Positions 47,633-58,334 of a stretch of 64,000 nucleotides of DNA are shown one piece after another. Position 1 is the first letter of the stretch. Each line of letters begins with the position of its first letter. The notes beneath the pieces are model-generated. The model made no database searches. It saw nothing but the letters and a program-made list of their open reading frames with translations, and was not told where the DNA came from. Source of the DNA: Spinellus fusiger. Its lineage: Eukaryota; Mucoromycota; Mucoromycetes; Mucorales; Phycomycetaceae. The position numbers and the translations under genes were made by a program. The stretch lies in contig JALLLS010000015.1 in assembly GCA_025094145.1 (NCBI GenBank), positions 372,001 through 436,000 of the forward strand, read 5' to 3'.

Positions 47633-49172
47633 TTATAGTGGCACTCTTCGTGCAGCATGAATTAACCAACAACTAGAAGTGATCAAGGCCATTGCACCTG
47701 CCTGGTGTGCTGCTGCAAGCTCAATAGGTACTATGTAGATTAATGTAGAGATACCAAGTCCTAATTGAAGAAGAACAGCACCCATTAATGTATTCACAGC
47801 CAAGCGGGTATTTTTAGGTAAAGGAAGTCGTCGTGAGTAGATCCATAAAGCAGAAGAAGCAAAAAATGTCATCTTGGCCTAAGATTCAATAAGTACACAT
47901 TCTATATTGCATTCTATTGGTTAACTTCTACGCTTACCATTTGACGATGGTCGAATTGAACAGTGGTGGGGTTCTCTAGTAAATTACGCCACTTGCCATT
48001 GTCTTGAGGTTTAACATAATCATCAGACCAAAGTTCATTCATAGGTGGTATCATGCCATCACCCATATTAGGAAACTCATTGTAGATTAATCCCGCATCA
48101 AGGCCGGCTACCAAACCGCCTGATAATACTGTTACGAGAACAAGACCAGCAACAGCATGAGTGGCGATACGGAAGCGCTTCAAGACTGGATTATTCAGTA
48201 TAGTAGCGGCTTTCTCAGAATAAACTCCTGTGGCCAGTTTATGGCTTCTGAGAATATCGGCTGCTGTAAATAAGGTGGCTCCGTAAATTGCAACAGCAGT
48301 AGCAAGATGAGCTGTCAGACGGTATTGACTAACACGGGGGACTGCTCCTGGTTCTTCCAGTAGAGCTTTGGACAGGCCCGACTTTACCATGTACCAGCCC
48401 ATGAATCCCTTGATGTGTACATATTATTTGTGAGTTTATATCTACTACTATTCTTTTATTCGATCAATTATTACCTGGAAACCTATTAAACATGTAATAC
48501 CAAATGTTCTTTTGGCTACTGCTTTAGACATGAAACCTCTTGCAGCAAAGTAAATTCCAGGAAGAATGAAGGAAGCACCAATAAAACGTCCAATCATACG
48601 ATGAGACCATTCCCAGTAGAAGATTGTCTTGAACTCATTCAATGTCATATGTCTGTTCAAACTGCTCTCTCGAGATAATAAGACTGACGTTCTTTTTTTA
48701 AAATAATAAATCCATGGCCTTACATTTTGTACTCTGGAAACTGTTTGTACTTTTCAAACTCTTCGTTCCACTCTGCTTCTGAACGTGGTGGCTTCATACC
48801 AGAGATAACATTCCACTCAGTAATAGACAAACCGCTTTCTGTTAAGCGAGTTAGTCCACCCACAAGAACAATAGCATAGATAAGACCAGCATTAAAGTAA
48901 AGCCAATGAGCCACTATAGGACGTGTTACTACTTGTGTAGTGGTTTTAAAGGCTTGTTTTTCTACTGATGGTGTGATAGTAGAAGATAAATAGCGTCTGG
49001 TGCCAGGCAACCAAGTACGCATAGACTGAGAAATATTGGTATAAGCAGGAAGGCGAGACTTGGTTACTGTAGAAAGGGTCTGGTGCATAATCAGGCGTTG
49101 GTGTGTCAAGGTGCTTGTCAAAAATGGGCCCTTGTTGAGCCCCGAGAATCTAGATAGGGCCCTTGATAACAT
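47633..49172 (-). CDS. COX15: Heme A synthase COX15, mitochondrial
   Basis: Inner-membrane enzyme that oxidises heme O to heme A for cytochrome oxidase. Exons 49172-48724, 48664-48475, 48408-47938, 47878-47633 (451 aa). An N-terminal targeting region ([17 protein letters not shown] and following Arg/Ser-rich residues) precedes eight predicted membrane helices. Conserved blocks include [20 protein letters not shown], the His-containing [55 protein letters not shown] and [10 protein letters not shown], covering the heme-ligand histidines. An in-frame ATG at 49247 would extend the protein by 25 residues; the 49172 start gives the better presequence. It is divergent from DPH1, with only 159 bp between the starts. 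Confidence 0.95.
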
Positions 49173-49331
49173 TCTAGTGCCAATGAAGTGAATGAAAGCG
49201 AATGAAAAAGAGACTGTTCCTGTGGAATCCTCTTTTCTTTCTTGCATTATCTCCCTCTTCTTTGGTGTTGGGTGGCTTTGACTATCAGCCAAGTTTCTCC
49301 GCTATCAAAAAACAGCCCCAAGTTACTTGGC
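49173..49331. promoter_or_regulatory. Compact bidirectional promoter COX15 / DPH1
   Basis: 159 bp separates the two chosen start codons, so both transcripts must begin within it or overlap. No TATA box is evident. Confidence 0.6.
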
Positions 49332-51099
49332 ATGGACACACCATCAGACCCCATTGAAAAGCCCAGAAAGCGCTTTGTTGGTCGCGCAAAGAAGAATGCA
49401 GCAGTGGAAAACGAAGCAAGCATTGAGGACGGCGCTGTTGGTTTTGCTAGTGAGTACAGAAAGCAGTTCATTAGATCTTTGTTGGCTCATACACATTGGA
49501 AAGAAACGACTCGACCCAGAACAAACAGAGTTGTCCATCAGATTCCTGACGAGATATTAAATGATCCTCTTCTTAACAAGGCGATTGAACAGGTAATGCC
49601 CGAATGAAGAATCTGGCTCATGACGAACAACGATAGATTCCCTCCAACTATAACTTTGAAATCCATAAAACTGTATGGAGAGTAAGGAAGGCTGGAGCTA
49701 AGAGAGGTATAGTAATAAGAGGAGCGGCAGTACTAAAGATACTTCTAAAGTGGCACTTCAGCTTCCTGAAGGCTTATTGATGTTTGCCTGTTTGATTTCT
49801 GATATTATGGAAGTGTAAGCAGAGACATATCGTCACCTACTGAATGACCAACTGAACCTTTCTGTTAGCTTCTGTGATGCAGAAACTCTTATCATGGGAG
49901 ACGTTACTTATGGTGCATGTTGCATTGATGACTATACAGCACGAGCTCTTGGTTGTGATTTCCTTATTCATTATGGCCATAGTTGTTTAGGTAAGAAAGA
50001 ATCATTTTTTAGATGCAATGTATTTATGCATTTATAGTGCCTGTGGATGTCACTCCCATTAATACACTCTATGTATTTGTTGATATTGGTATTGACACAA
50101 TGCATTTCATTGAAACTGTCAAGAAGAATTTTGAACTTGGAAAAAAAATTGTACTTGTGGGTACTATTCAGTTTGCCACTGCACTACAGGTAAACTTATT
50201 GGCCTATCCCTCTTTATTGAATCTATGTTTGTAATTCATAGGCTGCTCGTGATGCACTTCAGCATGATTATAATATGTTGATACCACAATCAAAACCACT
50301 GTCTCCTGGTGAAATTCTTGGATGTACTTCTCCTAAATTACCAGGCTATGAGGCCATCATGTAAGTTTGTTGACTAAAATATCAACTATGGCTGACATTA
50401 GAGATACAAAGTTATATTGGTGATGGACGCTTTCATCTTGAATCTATTATGATCCAGAATCCAGATATCCCTGCCTTCCAGTAAATAATATTCAGTAAAA
50501 TGAGTGAGCTGGCTAACAAAACACTCTACACTACTATTGCTTAGGTATGATCCTTATGGAAAGACATTCACTCGTGAACGCTACAATCATGCTGAAATGC
50601 ATTCCTTAAGAAAACATGCCATTCAGGTTGGCAAACAGGCCAAAAAGTATGGACTCATCTTGGGTACTTTGGGAAGACAAGGCAAACCACAGATCATGGA
50701 ATATATGGAAAATATAATACAAGAAGCTGATAAAGAGTCGGTAGCTGTTCTTCTGTCTGAGATATTTCCTGGGAAACTTGCACAGTTCCAGGATGTTGAT
50801 GCGTGAGTATACTAACTTGACTGAATGGATAGAGGAAGAAATATTCACTCTGTCTTCATAGTTGGATTCAAATTGCCTGTCCACGCTTATCTATTGACTG
50901 GGGATATGCCTTCCCCAAACCTCTTTTAACGCCCTATGAGGCATCGATTGCCTTGGGAAAAGCTGAATGGCAAGAAGTATATCCAATGGATTTCTATGCC
51001 AATGATAGTTTAGGCCCTTGGACCCCTAATCATGGCCGTCATTTGAAACAGTCTTCAAAGAAAAAGGTCGAATATGTGCCAATAACTCCTAAGGAATAG
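49332..51099 (+). CDS. DPH1: Diphthamide biosynthesis protein 1
   Basis: With Dph2 it forms the iron-sulfur enzyme that transfers the aminocarboxypropyl group of S-adenosylmethionine to the target histidine of elongation factor 2. Exons 49332-49592, 49637-49706, 49751-49814, 49869-49990, 50038-50189, 50242-50360, 50412-50480, 50545-50802, 50862-51099 (450 aa, frame closed). The three cluster cysteines lie in [24 protein letters not shown] and [16 protein letters not shown]. Other conserved blocks are [44 protein letters not shown] and [15 protein letters not shown]. The C-terminus ends in a Lys-rich tail. The ATG at 49332 fits the usual short N-terminal extension ([10 protein letters not shown]). 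Confidence 0.96.
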
Positions 51100-51383
51100 A
51101 AAAAGGAAGCAGCCTTTAATAAACACACATCTAGATCTACTTATTCTATATACTTTCACTTGACGTGCCACCAATAGATGATCACTATTATTGACTGTAA
51201 TTACAACTATAAAAACAGCATCCAATGTCACACAGTCATTTAACGAAGCACATAGTGCTGATAGTGAAATTTGAAATAAAGAGTCTGCCAATGTACTTGG
51301 AGCTTTGCTCTTTCTGTTCTTTTTTTTTAAAAAAAAAAATACATCTTCAAGCAAAACTGTCAGCTCACTACTGAATATTATTC

Positions 51384-52211
51384 ATGGCCTTCAGACCACA
51401 CTATTTTGCCTTTTTGTTCTCTGCCCTAGGGCTAGGCGTTCTTATTGTCGCTAACATTGGAGTCACCTTTAATACCACCATTCTTCCAAGAATCTATCTC
51501 ATCAATGCAGTCCAGTCGAATACAAAAAGTTCTATTCGATATGGCTTGTACAACTCCTGTCTTTATACAAACGATATTCAAATAAGCTGTACATCCTCTA
51601 TGCCTGTCTATGATTTAGGTACGTCCAGCAGATAGTAGTCACAAGCTAATCAAACAAAAAAAAGATCTTTTCCAGCTAGCTACAATCAATAACATCAATT
51701 CTAATAATGATAACGCTTCTATGGATGGACTGAAGGCCGTCGTTAATATGACACAGTTAACACACAAGCTGACTGTACTTATTCTACCTACCACGTTCCT
51801 TGCTTTTGTTGCCTTAATTGGTAAATATATGCATACACTGGCAATGGGCTATGAAAGATTAAGACATGAATTATTTTTATTATAGTGGGAGGACTTATAC
51901 ATAATAATAGTACGACAAACACTAAGCCCATTATAGGATCCATTGCAAGTATTATTGGATTCCTATGTGGTGGTGTTAGTTTGGCCTTGACGATATTTAC
52001 CTATCAAATACTCTTTAACAGACTGGAAAGCCAAATTCCAGGACTTACCCACTATTGGGGACCATCACTCTATCTTATCAGTGCTGGCTGTGGGTGTTTA
52101 CTTATTTCATTCGCATTCTATACCGGCAGTTGTATGCAGCGCAAGGAACCCGTTGTTGAAAATACCGAGCATTACTATGGCTATCCATATAACACCAAGG
52201 GCCAGTATTAG
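51384..52211 (+). CDS. SUR7/PalI-family tetraspan membrane protein
   Basis: Exons 51384-51618, 51680-51820, 51886-52211 give 233 aa. It has four hydrophobic segments: residues 8-30 (FAFLFSALGLGVLIVANIGV), about 110-132 (VLILPTTFLAFVALIVGGLI), about 147-170 (IASIIGFLCGGVSLALTIFT) and about 190-212 (LYLISAGCGCLLISFAFYTG). The first extracellular loop contains RYGLYNSCLYTNDIQISCTS, the G-L-W/Y-x-x-C ... C motif that defines the SUR7/PalI claudin-like family of cortical or pH-signalling proteins. The cytosolic tail ends YYGYPYNTKGQY. The second exon acceptor was chosen because the one four bases earlier leads to a stop. Whether it is closer to Sur7 or PalI/Rim9 is undecided. Confidence 0.85.
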
Positions 52212-53308
52212 GCTTCTTTATTTCTCTCTCTCTCATTATTATTAGATCAGAGACGGAACGCCAATCCATTACAGTATAACAACGCACCATTCAGTAGTTT
52301 TATTTTGTATATTCACTCCATGCTCATTATTATTTATCAACCACCATGCACCGAGTATAGATAAAACTAGAAACATGAATACTTTTACTGTAAGTAAAGT
52401 TTGTACTTGAAATTAAGCTATTGAGCAGCATAAAAAGTTGTTTAAATCTTTATACGTAATGCACACAACATAATCACGGTCATCCAAAATACTTTTATGA
52501 GACAAAAGGCATGCATAAAATAATCACCAGTTTATTATGTCAATTGAACTCATTCTATTAATTGCATTCATCTTATTTTATCTGTAAATAACTAAGTAGA
52601 ATGTAAAAGGGTGTCTCCTTTGTGCTGTTGTTTAGAAAAAGAACCTTGAACGATTGTTCTACTCTTATATTTTAATGTTCTGGGAGAACAGCTTTATAGG
52701 CTTCATAAAACAAAGGTTTTGAACTTTTCATTAATGTAGAAGATATGAATCTACCAGACAATGTATTCATAGCAAATGATTCCAGTAGAAAGAAATAGAC
52801 TACAAACCAACACTACTCCTCGTGTGGCCACCACTCTATTCGTCTATTAGTAGTGTTAATAAACCATTTCTGTATTCGAATACATCATGGCCTTTATTCG
52901 CTAAAATGATAAAATATCTTTATATTGTTTGTATGGAATGACAGTAAGATGAATAGAAGGTATGGAAATATGAAAAAGGATAAAAGCAAAATAGAAATTT
53001 ATAAATTCAAAGCTTGGGCATTCTTTTGTACACACCTAAAGATTTTTCTGGCTTTTAGGCGGTGATATCTCCTTCCTTTTACGTCTAAAAATGTTTTGCC
53101 CTTTTATGGAACTGTGTTTAAAATCAAAGGTTTGCAAGTATCTAAATTTCTATTTCTTTTTATGGAATACATCAATATCAAATTGTATTATCAATAAATA
53201 ATATTGTTTATTATAATAATACTGTAGCTAATACTATACTATTACTATAGCTACTGCTGTTTTAGGCGTATTCCTTCATAGCAATAGTAAATACACTCTA
53301 AAAGCCTT
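52212..53308. other. AT-rich intergenic DNA
   Basis: No gene recognised. A stretch at about 53040-53110 may be an eroded part of the Fanzor-like relic that follows, but no motif survives there. Confidence 0.45.
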
Positions 53309-53891
53309 ATGCTTTATTCTTGGGATATATATTACTATGCTTGGGAATACACCCTAAACAGTATTGATAATATAGAAGGAAGAAGACCACCTAAGGCTGA
53401 CTTGAGAAGACTCCTGACTTATCTAATAACAGAAAAGAGTGTATTAGTAATAGTTCAATCAAGAGAGATAGTAAACTTACCTTGTACTTAGTGTTTGTCT
53501 TGAGAATAGTAAGCCATATGTTATCTATTAGAAGAAGAGTCAGTACTATGTCTTATAGATTACAATGAGCTCAAACCCAGATGAAAAGCTCTTCTAACAG
53601 TTACTTTGTTTTATTTTTGTTCTTAAGATCTGCCACACTTATAACACAAATATCCTCACTGAGGTATTAGTGAATTTCAACAATATCCGCGCTTGCCAAA
53701 GTTGCGGAATTGTTTGGAACAGAGATATGAATGCATCAAAGAATATCTATACAATTGCAGAAGAGGGATTAAAGGGTCGCCACCGACCAGCTCTTTTTTG
53801 TCGAGAAGAATGGATACTCTTTGATGCATTCATATTATATTATATATCGCCACATCGAAGGTGGTTTCCTCCGGGATTTAGATATTTATAG
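53309..53891 (+). pseudogene. Degenerate Fanzor (eukaryotic TnpB) fragment
   Basis: Near 53394-53470 one frame reads GRRPPKADLRRLLTYLITEK and VLVI, the type of sequence that precedes the second RuvC motif. Near 53660-53790 another frame reads NIRACQSCGIVWNRDMNASKNIYTIAEEG, with the hallmark C-x2-C zinc-ribbon half and the RuvC-III signature W-N-R-D-x-N-A-S-x-N-I, followed by GLKGRHRPALF. Between them the frame is broken and the first CxxC pair is damaged. Fanzors are RNA-guided nucleases of eukaryotic transposons. No start, no intact catalytic triad and no obvious guide-RNA end can be seen. Inactive relic. Confidence 0.6.
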
Positions 53892-56800
53892 GTAAATCAA
53901 CATAATAATCTTTATTTAAGAACTAACATAAATATATTTCACTTTTTTTGCTCCTTTTCAAATCTATGTCATTTCTAAACAATTGTATTTCGACTATTTC
54001 CTTTTATATCCTAAAGACCTCTTGGTGTGTAGCACGTCATCTCTTACTCCAATCCCTAACAAATACTAAGTCATGCCATTTACTATCTTCACAGTATAAT
54101 GGTAGTGTAATAAATTTAGAAACTAGGTTGATTATTCTTCTATATTAAGTTTAACAACAAAAACTATACACTTAGTTCAGAACGTTAATATCAGTTCACA
54201 TTTTTTCATTTATTTTCTGAACTGAATTGTAAGACTTTGTTATGAGCTCATGTAGTGTTTCTTTAGAACCTTTCTTTATATATATAAAAATGTTTCTTTA
54301 GAACATGATTTTTTATTCTCAACTGTCTATAAAACATGTTTTATCTTAAGGTAATAGAATATTACTACTTTTTTATCACATTAAGTTTTATATAGATAAA
54401 TTAATAAACCGATAATTAATTTAGTAATCAAGTAATTTAGTAATCAAGTAATCAAGTAATTTAGTAATCAAGTAATCAAGTAATTTAGTAATCAAGTAAT
54501 CAAGTAATTTAGTAATCAAGTAATCAAGCAATCAAGTAATTTAGTAACTTAACACTGGGCTAAGGACTATACAGAAACATGTAGAATTGGATAAAAAGAA
54601 TAGGGCTTCTCTTTTGTCGACTGAAAAAGTCACTGTGGAGCTAAAATAAACAATTGAGTCACACAGCAAAGAGCATAAAAGCATGCCTTTCTGTGTAATT
54701 CAAGTAGATTCAAAGTCAAGTTTTTCAAGCACGCCTGGCCTGCTCTTTTCAAGTTCTATAATAAGTGCTTCTGTCAACACCATTCTGTATTTTAAAACAT
54801 TGTGCTAATCTGTTTAATAAACTATCTTTATGCTATAAACTTTTTCCAACAATAAAAGAACAGTATGAGTAATAACAAATATAAAAATAAAAAAAGAGCA
54901 ACACCCCACTTGAATCGTTATATTTTTTAACAAACAAAAAACTGTATTTTTGTATGTATGTAAATTTGAACACAACAAGCGTACCTTGCATATTTTCTAT
55001 AATGAATTCTTGGGGCATTATTTAAAAAAAAAAGGTGGTTTTACTTTGAGCACTATTATTAAGAACCAATGGAGTATTAACGGAGAACATAGATTACCTC
55101 CGCCATGAAATCGAAGATCAATTTTTGAAAGAATCGAAGAGATTAAGATAAAAAGCCTAAAAACCAAAAACATGAAATAATTCCATAAATTCATACAGTT
55201 TTATTAAAATAAAAAACATAATGAGACACCTTATAGTATTTTGAAGAAAAATTGAAGAAGAAAAAAGAAGATGATAAACACTACAAAGACATCTACTTCA
55301 TTGGCCTTGTAATGATTTATAAAGTTGGCAGAGAATCCTACTTTATGGCCATTCGAGAAAGTTCAGGTAATGGAGATATAATTGGTGACACTAGTTCCTG
55401 ATGACTAAATAAGGAAGATTCCGATAGTAACAAAAGAAAGTCCCACACAGTGAACTTTGTCGGAAAACAGAAAGGGAAGGAGTGGCCAAAGGGTCAATCG
55501 CCATAGAAAACTCCCAATGGAAGTATCAGGCTCAATATCTAGTGTGTGTTTTAAAAGAAATTTTTTATAAAGATAAACCTAAATGTGAATGACTACAATG
55601 AAGTGTTTTTCAATCATTTATTTATAGTGCAAAGTATGAGATTAGAAAAAAGAAAGGTTAAGTATTTTAGATAATTGGGAAATAAGGTATTGCAATATTA
55701 TTATGTTCATCTTGTCAATAAATCGGTTCATTTATTATATTACCTTTTATAATATGACTGAAAGTTGAAAAACATTAGATTCTTTTACTAAGTCGATTCG
55801 TTAAGATTTTATCCTATTCTTTCTAGGTTAAAACTGAATGGAAATATCCGAGGTTTGTTTATTGATAAACTCTGAAACTTTATCTACCTGTTCAAGAAGT
55901 TCATTCTGTTAAAATATCATACTAATTAACAGAGAAAAGACAAAACAATAAAAAAACTGTAATATTGCTGCGTGACGATATTGTGTCTGACGAAATATAA
56001 ATAATACTGTAAATAAAAATATGAATCTTGGGAGTGGTACAGGATAATCAGATGAAAGTCAATGGAATAATCCTAATCAAATTTCTGAACACGAGCTTTT
56101 TTATTGGAGGTAAGCTCTATAGCAAAGACACTTGAGATATACTTACTACCTACAATAAATTACCCCAACAGGGCAACACATCTGCTAATAGAAAAGACTG
56201 ATTTATTTCTATCTTTAACAGTAAAAAATAAATTACTGTGCCTATTGACATATCTAATAGAATCTGAAGCATATTATAGATACAATTACTTGAGGCATTA
56301 ATTGAAAAGCGGGTATATAAAAAAGCCTTGACCAAGGAGCTGATAAGAATCAAGCACACCATAAAACCACGCTTCATATAGAGGCGGGTAAGCAGTCGTA
56401 TTACCTGAGAAGTTATAAAGTTAGAGACACTCAAAGGAGGGTTTATATCAATGATTTTAGCTTGTCAAATATTCAAAGACGGATAAGACAATGAAATTTT
56501 TTCATGTTAAGATTGCTACTATTATTATTTAAAAAGGAAGGACTATAGCTGATCTATCACATTATTAAAATCTCTTCTATAATGTTTGGTCCCTGAGTTC
56601 AGTCAATATAAGGACTGGATTTCCAGCACCTTAGTTCACTCAGTCAATACAACTTTATACATATCTTCACATCAGATTTACTTTATTCATTGACTTGGGG
56701 AAAAAAGAATTAAAATATGGTATTAAATATTTCTCTCAGTTTTTAGCTTTTTATCTATATAGATCCACTATCTGAAAGAGGAAATTATCAAGAAGAAAGG

Positions 56801-56994
56801 AAGAAAGGAAAAAAGGAAAAAAGGAAGAAAAGAATTAATTAATTAAAACTTTACTACAAGTTAACCACTAAAGTAAAAGCATAAGGGGTACGTGGGTTCT
56901 AAAATTCATATTTCTGAGGCAGGTAAGTGCTGAATTTTTAAAATCTTCCGTTGTGGCATGAATAACTGATAACTGACATTTAAATAGTTATATA
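53892..56994. other. AT-rich gene-free region with tandem repeats
   Basis: No coding exon recognised. It contains the AAGTAATC/AAGTAATTTAGTAATC array at 54415-54545. A degenerate stretch at about 55260-55560 has local GC closer to coding DNA but no open frame or recognisable family. Confidence 0.5.
54415..54545. repeat. AAGTAATC / TTTAGTAATC tandem repeat
   Basis: An array of AAGTAATC octamers with TTAGTAATC variants arranged in higher-order units of about 24-25 bp, non-coding. Confidence 0.85.
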
Positions 56995-58334
56995 AAGTGA
57001 CCAACAGAAGGAATAGGGATTTTTTTAAATGCAGATTTCTTTTTTTAGATTCATACATTATCTTAATAGTGTTATAACTTCATAAATTCATTAGATAAAA
57101 ACATGGAAGTTTTAATAGATACATATAAAGGTGTTAATAATACATAAAAGTGGTTTTTATTTGTAGGATACTTATTAAAAACTATGGCCATCTTTGGCAT
57201 CCATGACGGCTTGGTATCTCCGCCCTATGCTGACAATGAGGGTATCAATTACTTTTTTAGATATTTTGCCCTATTCCAGCATCAGGGCAGCCTATAACTT
57301 TTCTTGGGTGAAATAATTTATATCTTTCTTGATGGTGTTTTTTAGGTGAGTCCACAGGTGCTCAATTGGATTGAGATCGGGACTTTGCGAGGGCCATTAA
57401 GAAATGTTTTCTATACCATTTCATGCCTTCTATTCTCGAGTTACCTTACTAGTATGGGGTCCAGTATTCTTCATGTGTAGGCATTAACTGACTCTATGAT
57501 TTAGAAGAGAGATACTTGAGTTCATAGCAGTTGGTTTCTCCCAAGACATTGATATACTTGTCGGAGTTTATTATGCCTACTACTACGATCCATCTCCCTA
57601 CATCCTCCTCACTAAGACAGCCCTATACCATCTCTCCACCATCTCCAAACCTCCTTGTTGGAGGGAAATTATTAGGATCAAAGGCCTTGCAGAACTGCCT
57701 GATGAATTCTATGTCCCCATCATAGATTATTGGCTCTACTCTGGACTCATCGGACCAGACGATCTCCTACCACTGCTCATGTGTTCAATCAACGTGCTCA
57801 CAGGCCCACTGGAGCCTTGCCTCCATGTTCTCTGTAAGAAGAGGATTAAACACAGGAATGCACGAATGGAAGCCCATTTTGTTAAGGTGCTTCCTCAAAG
57901 TCTTGTCTGAAACCTTGATGACCATGCTTGTCCTAATGACTTCTTTTGTTTGTTGAAGATTGCCTACAAATGTTCTTCTTAACCACCAAAGGGCCCTGTT
58001 GTCAATATCTCTCTTTCTATGACCCTTTGTTAAAGGAACCATTGAGCCTATCTCTTTGATATGCTTCACGATGCCCCCTACAGTGGAAATAGGCATGTTG
58101 GACATTTGAGATACCTCTACTGTGGCGGAGTTCAGGTTCAGCACCCAGTGAAAGATGGCTGAGCGAGTCTCAATACGAGTCTCTTTTTCTATATATCCCG
58201 GGTGTTCTGGTGAAGATGTTTACAGTGTTGGATGGTATAGACATGATGAAAAATGAAAGAAAAAAAAGTTTATTATTTTTGGTATAAAGTTAGCTCGGAA
58301 TTTGAAGAATCCCATTTTTTTCTGTTAGTCACTT
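56995..58334 (-). mobile_element. Tc1/mariner-like transposon, copy B, degenerate
   Basis: About 1.34 kb with inverted repeats starting AAGTGACCAACAG (left) and AAGTGACTAACAG (right strand), flanked on both sides by TATA, consistent with a TA target duplication. The minus-strand transposase remains partly open: 58144-57785 encodes NLNSATVEVSQMSNMPISTV (helix-turn-helix) through KTLRKHLNKMGFHSCIPVFN and MEARLQWACEHVD. Beyond this are catalytic-region remnants with stops. The organisation, and the 3' block CCATCTTTGGCATCCATGAC related to one in copy A, show both are one family inserted in opposite orientations. Confidence 0.85.

Noticed and set aside
55260..55560. Segment with near-coding base composition
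   Set aside because: All frames carry stops and no family could be named; listed only as unexplained sequence in the desert.
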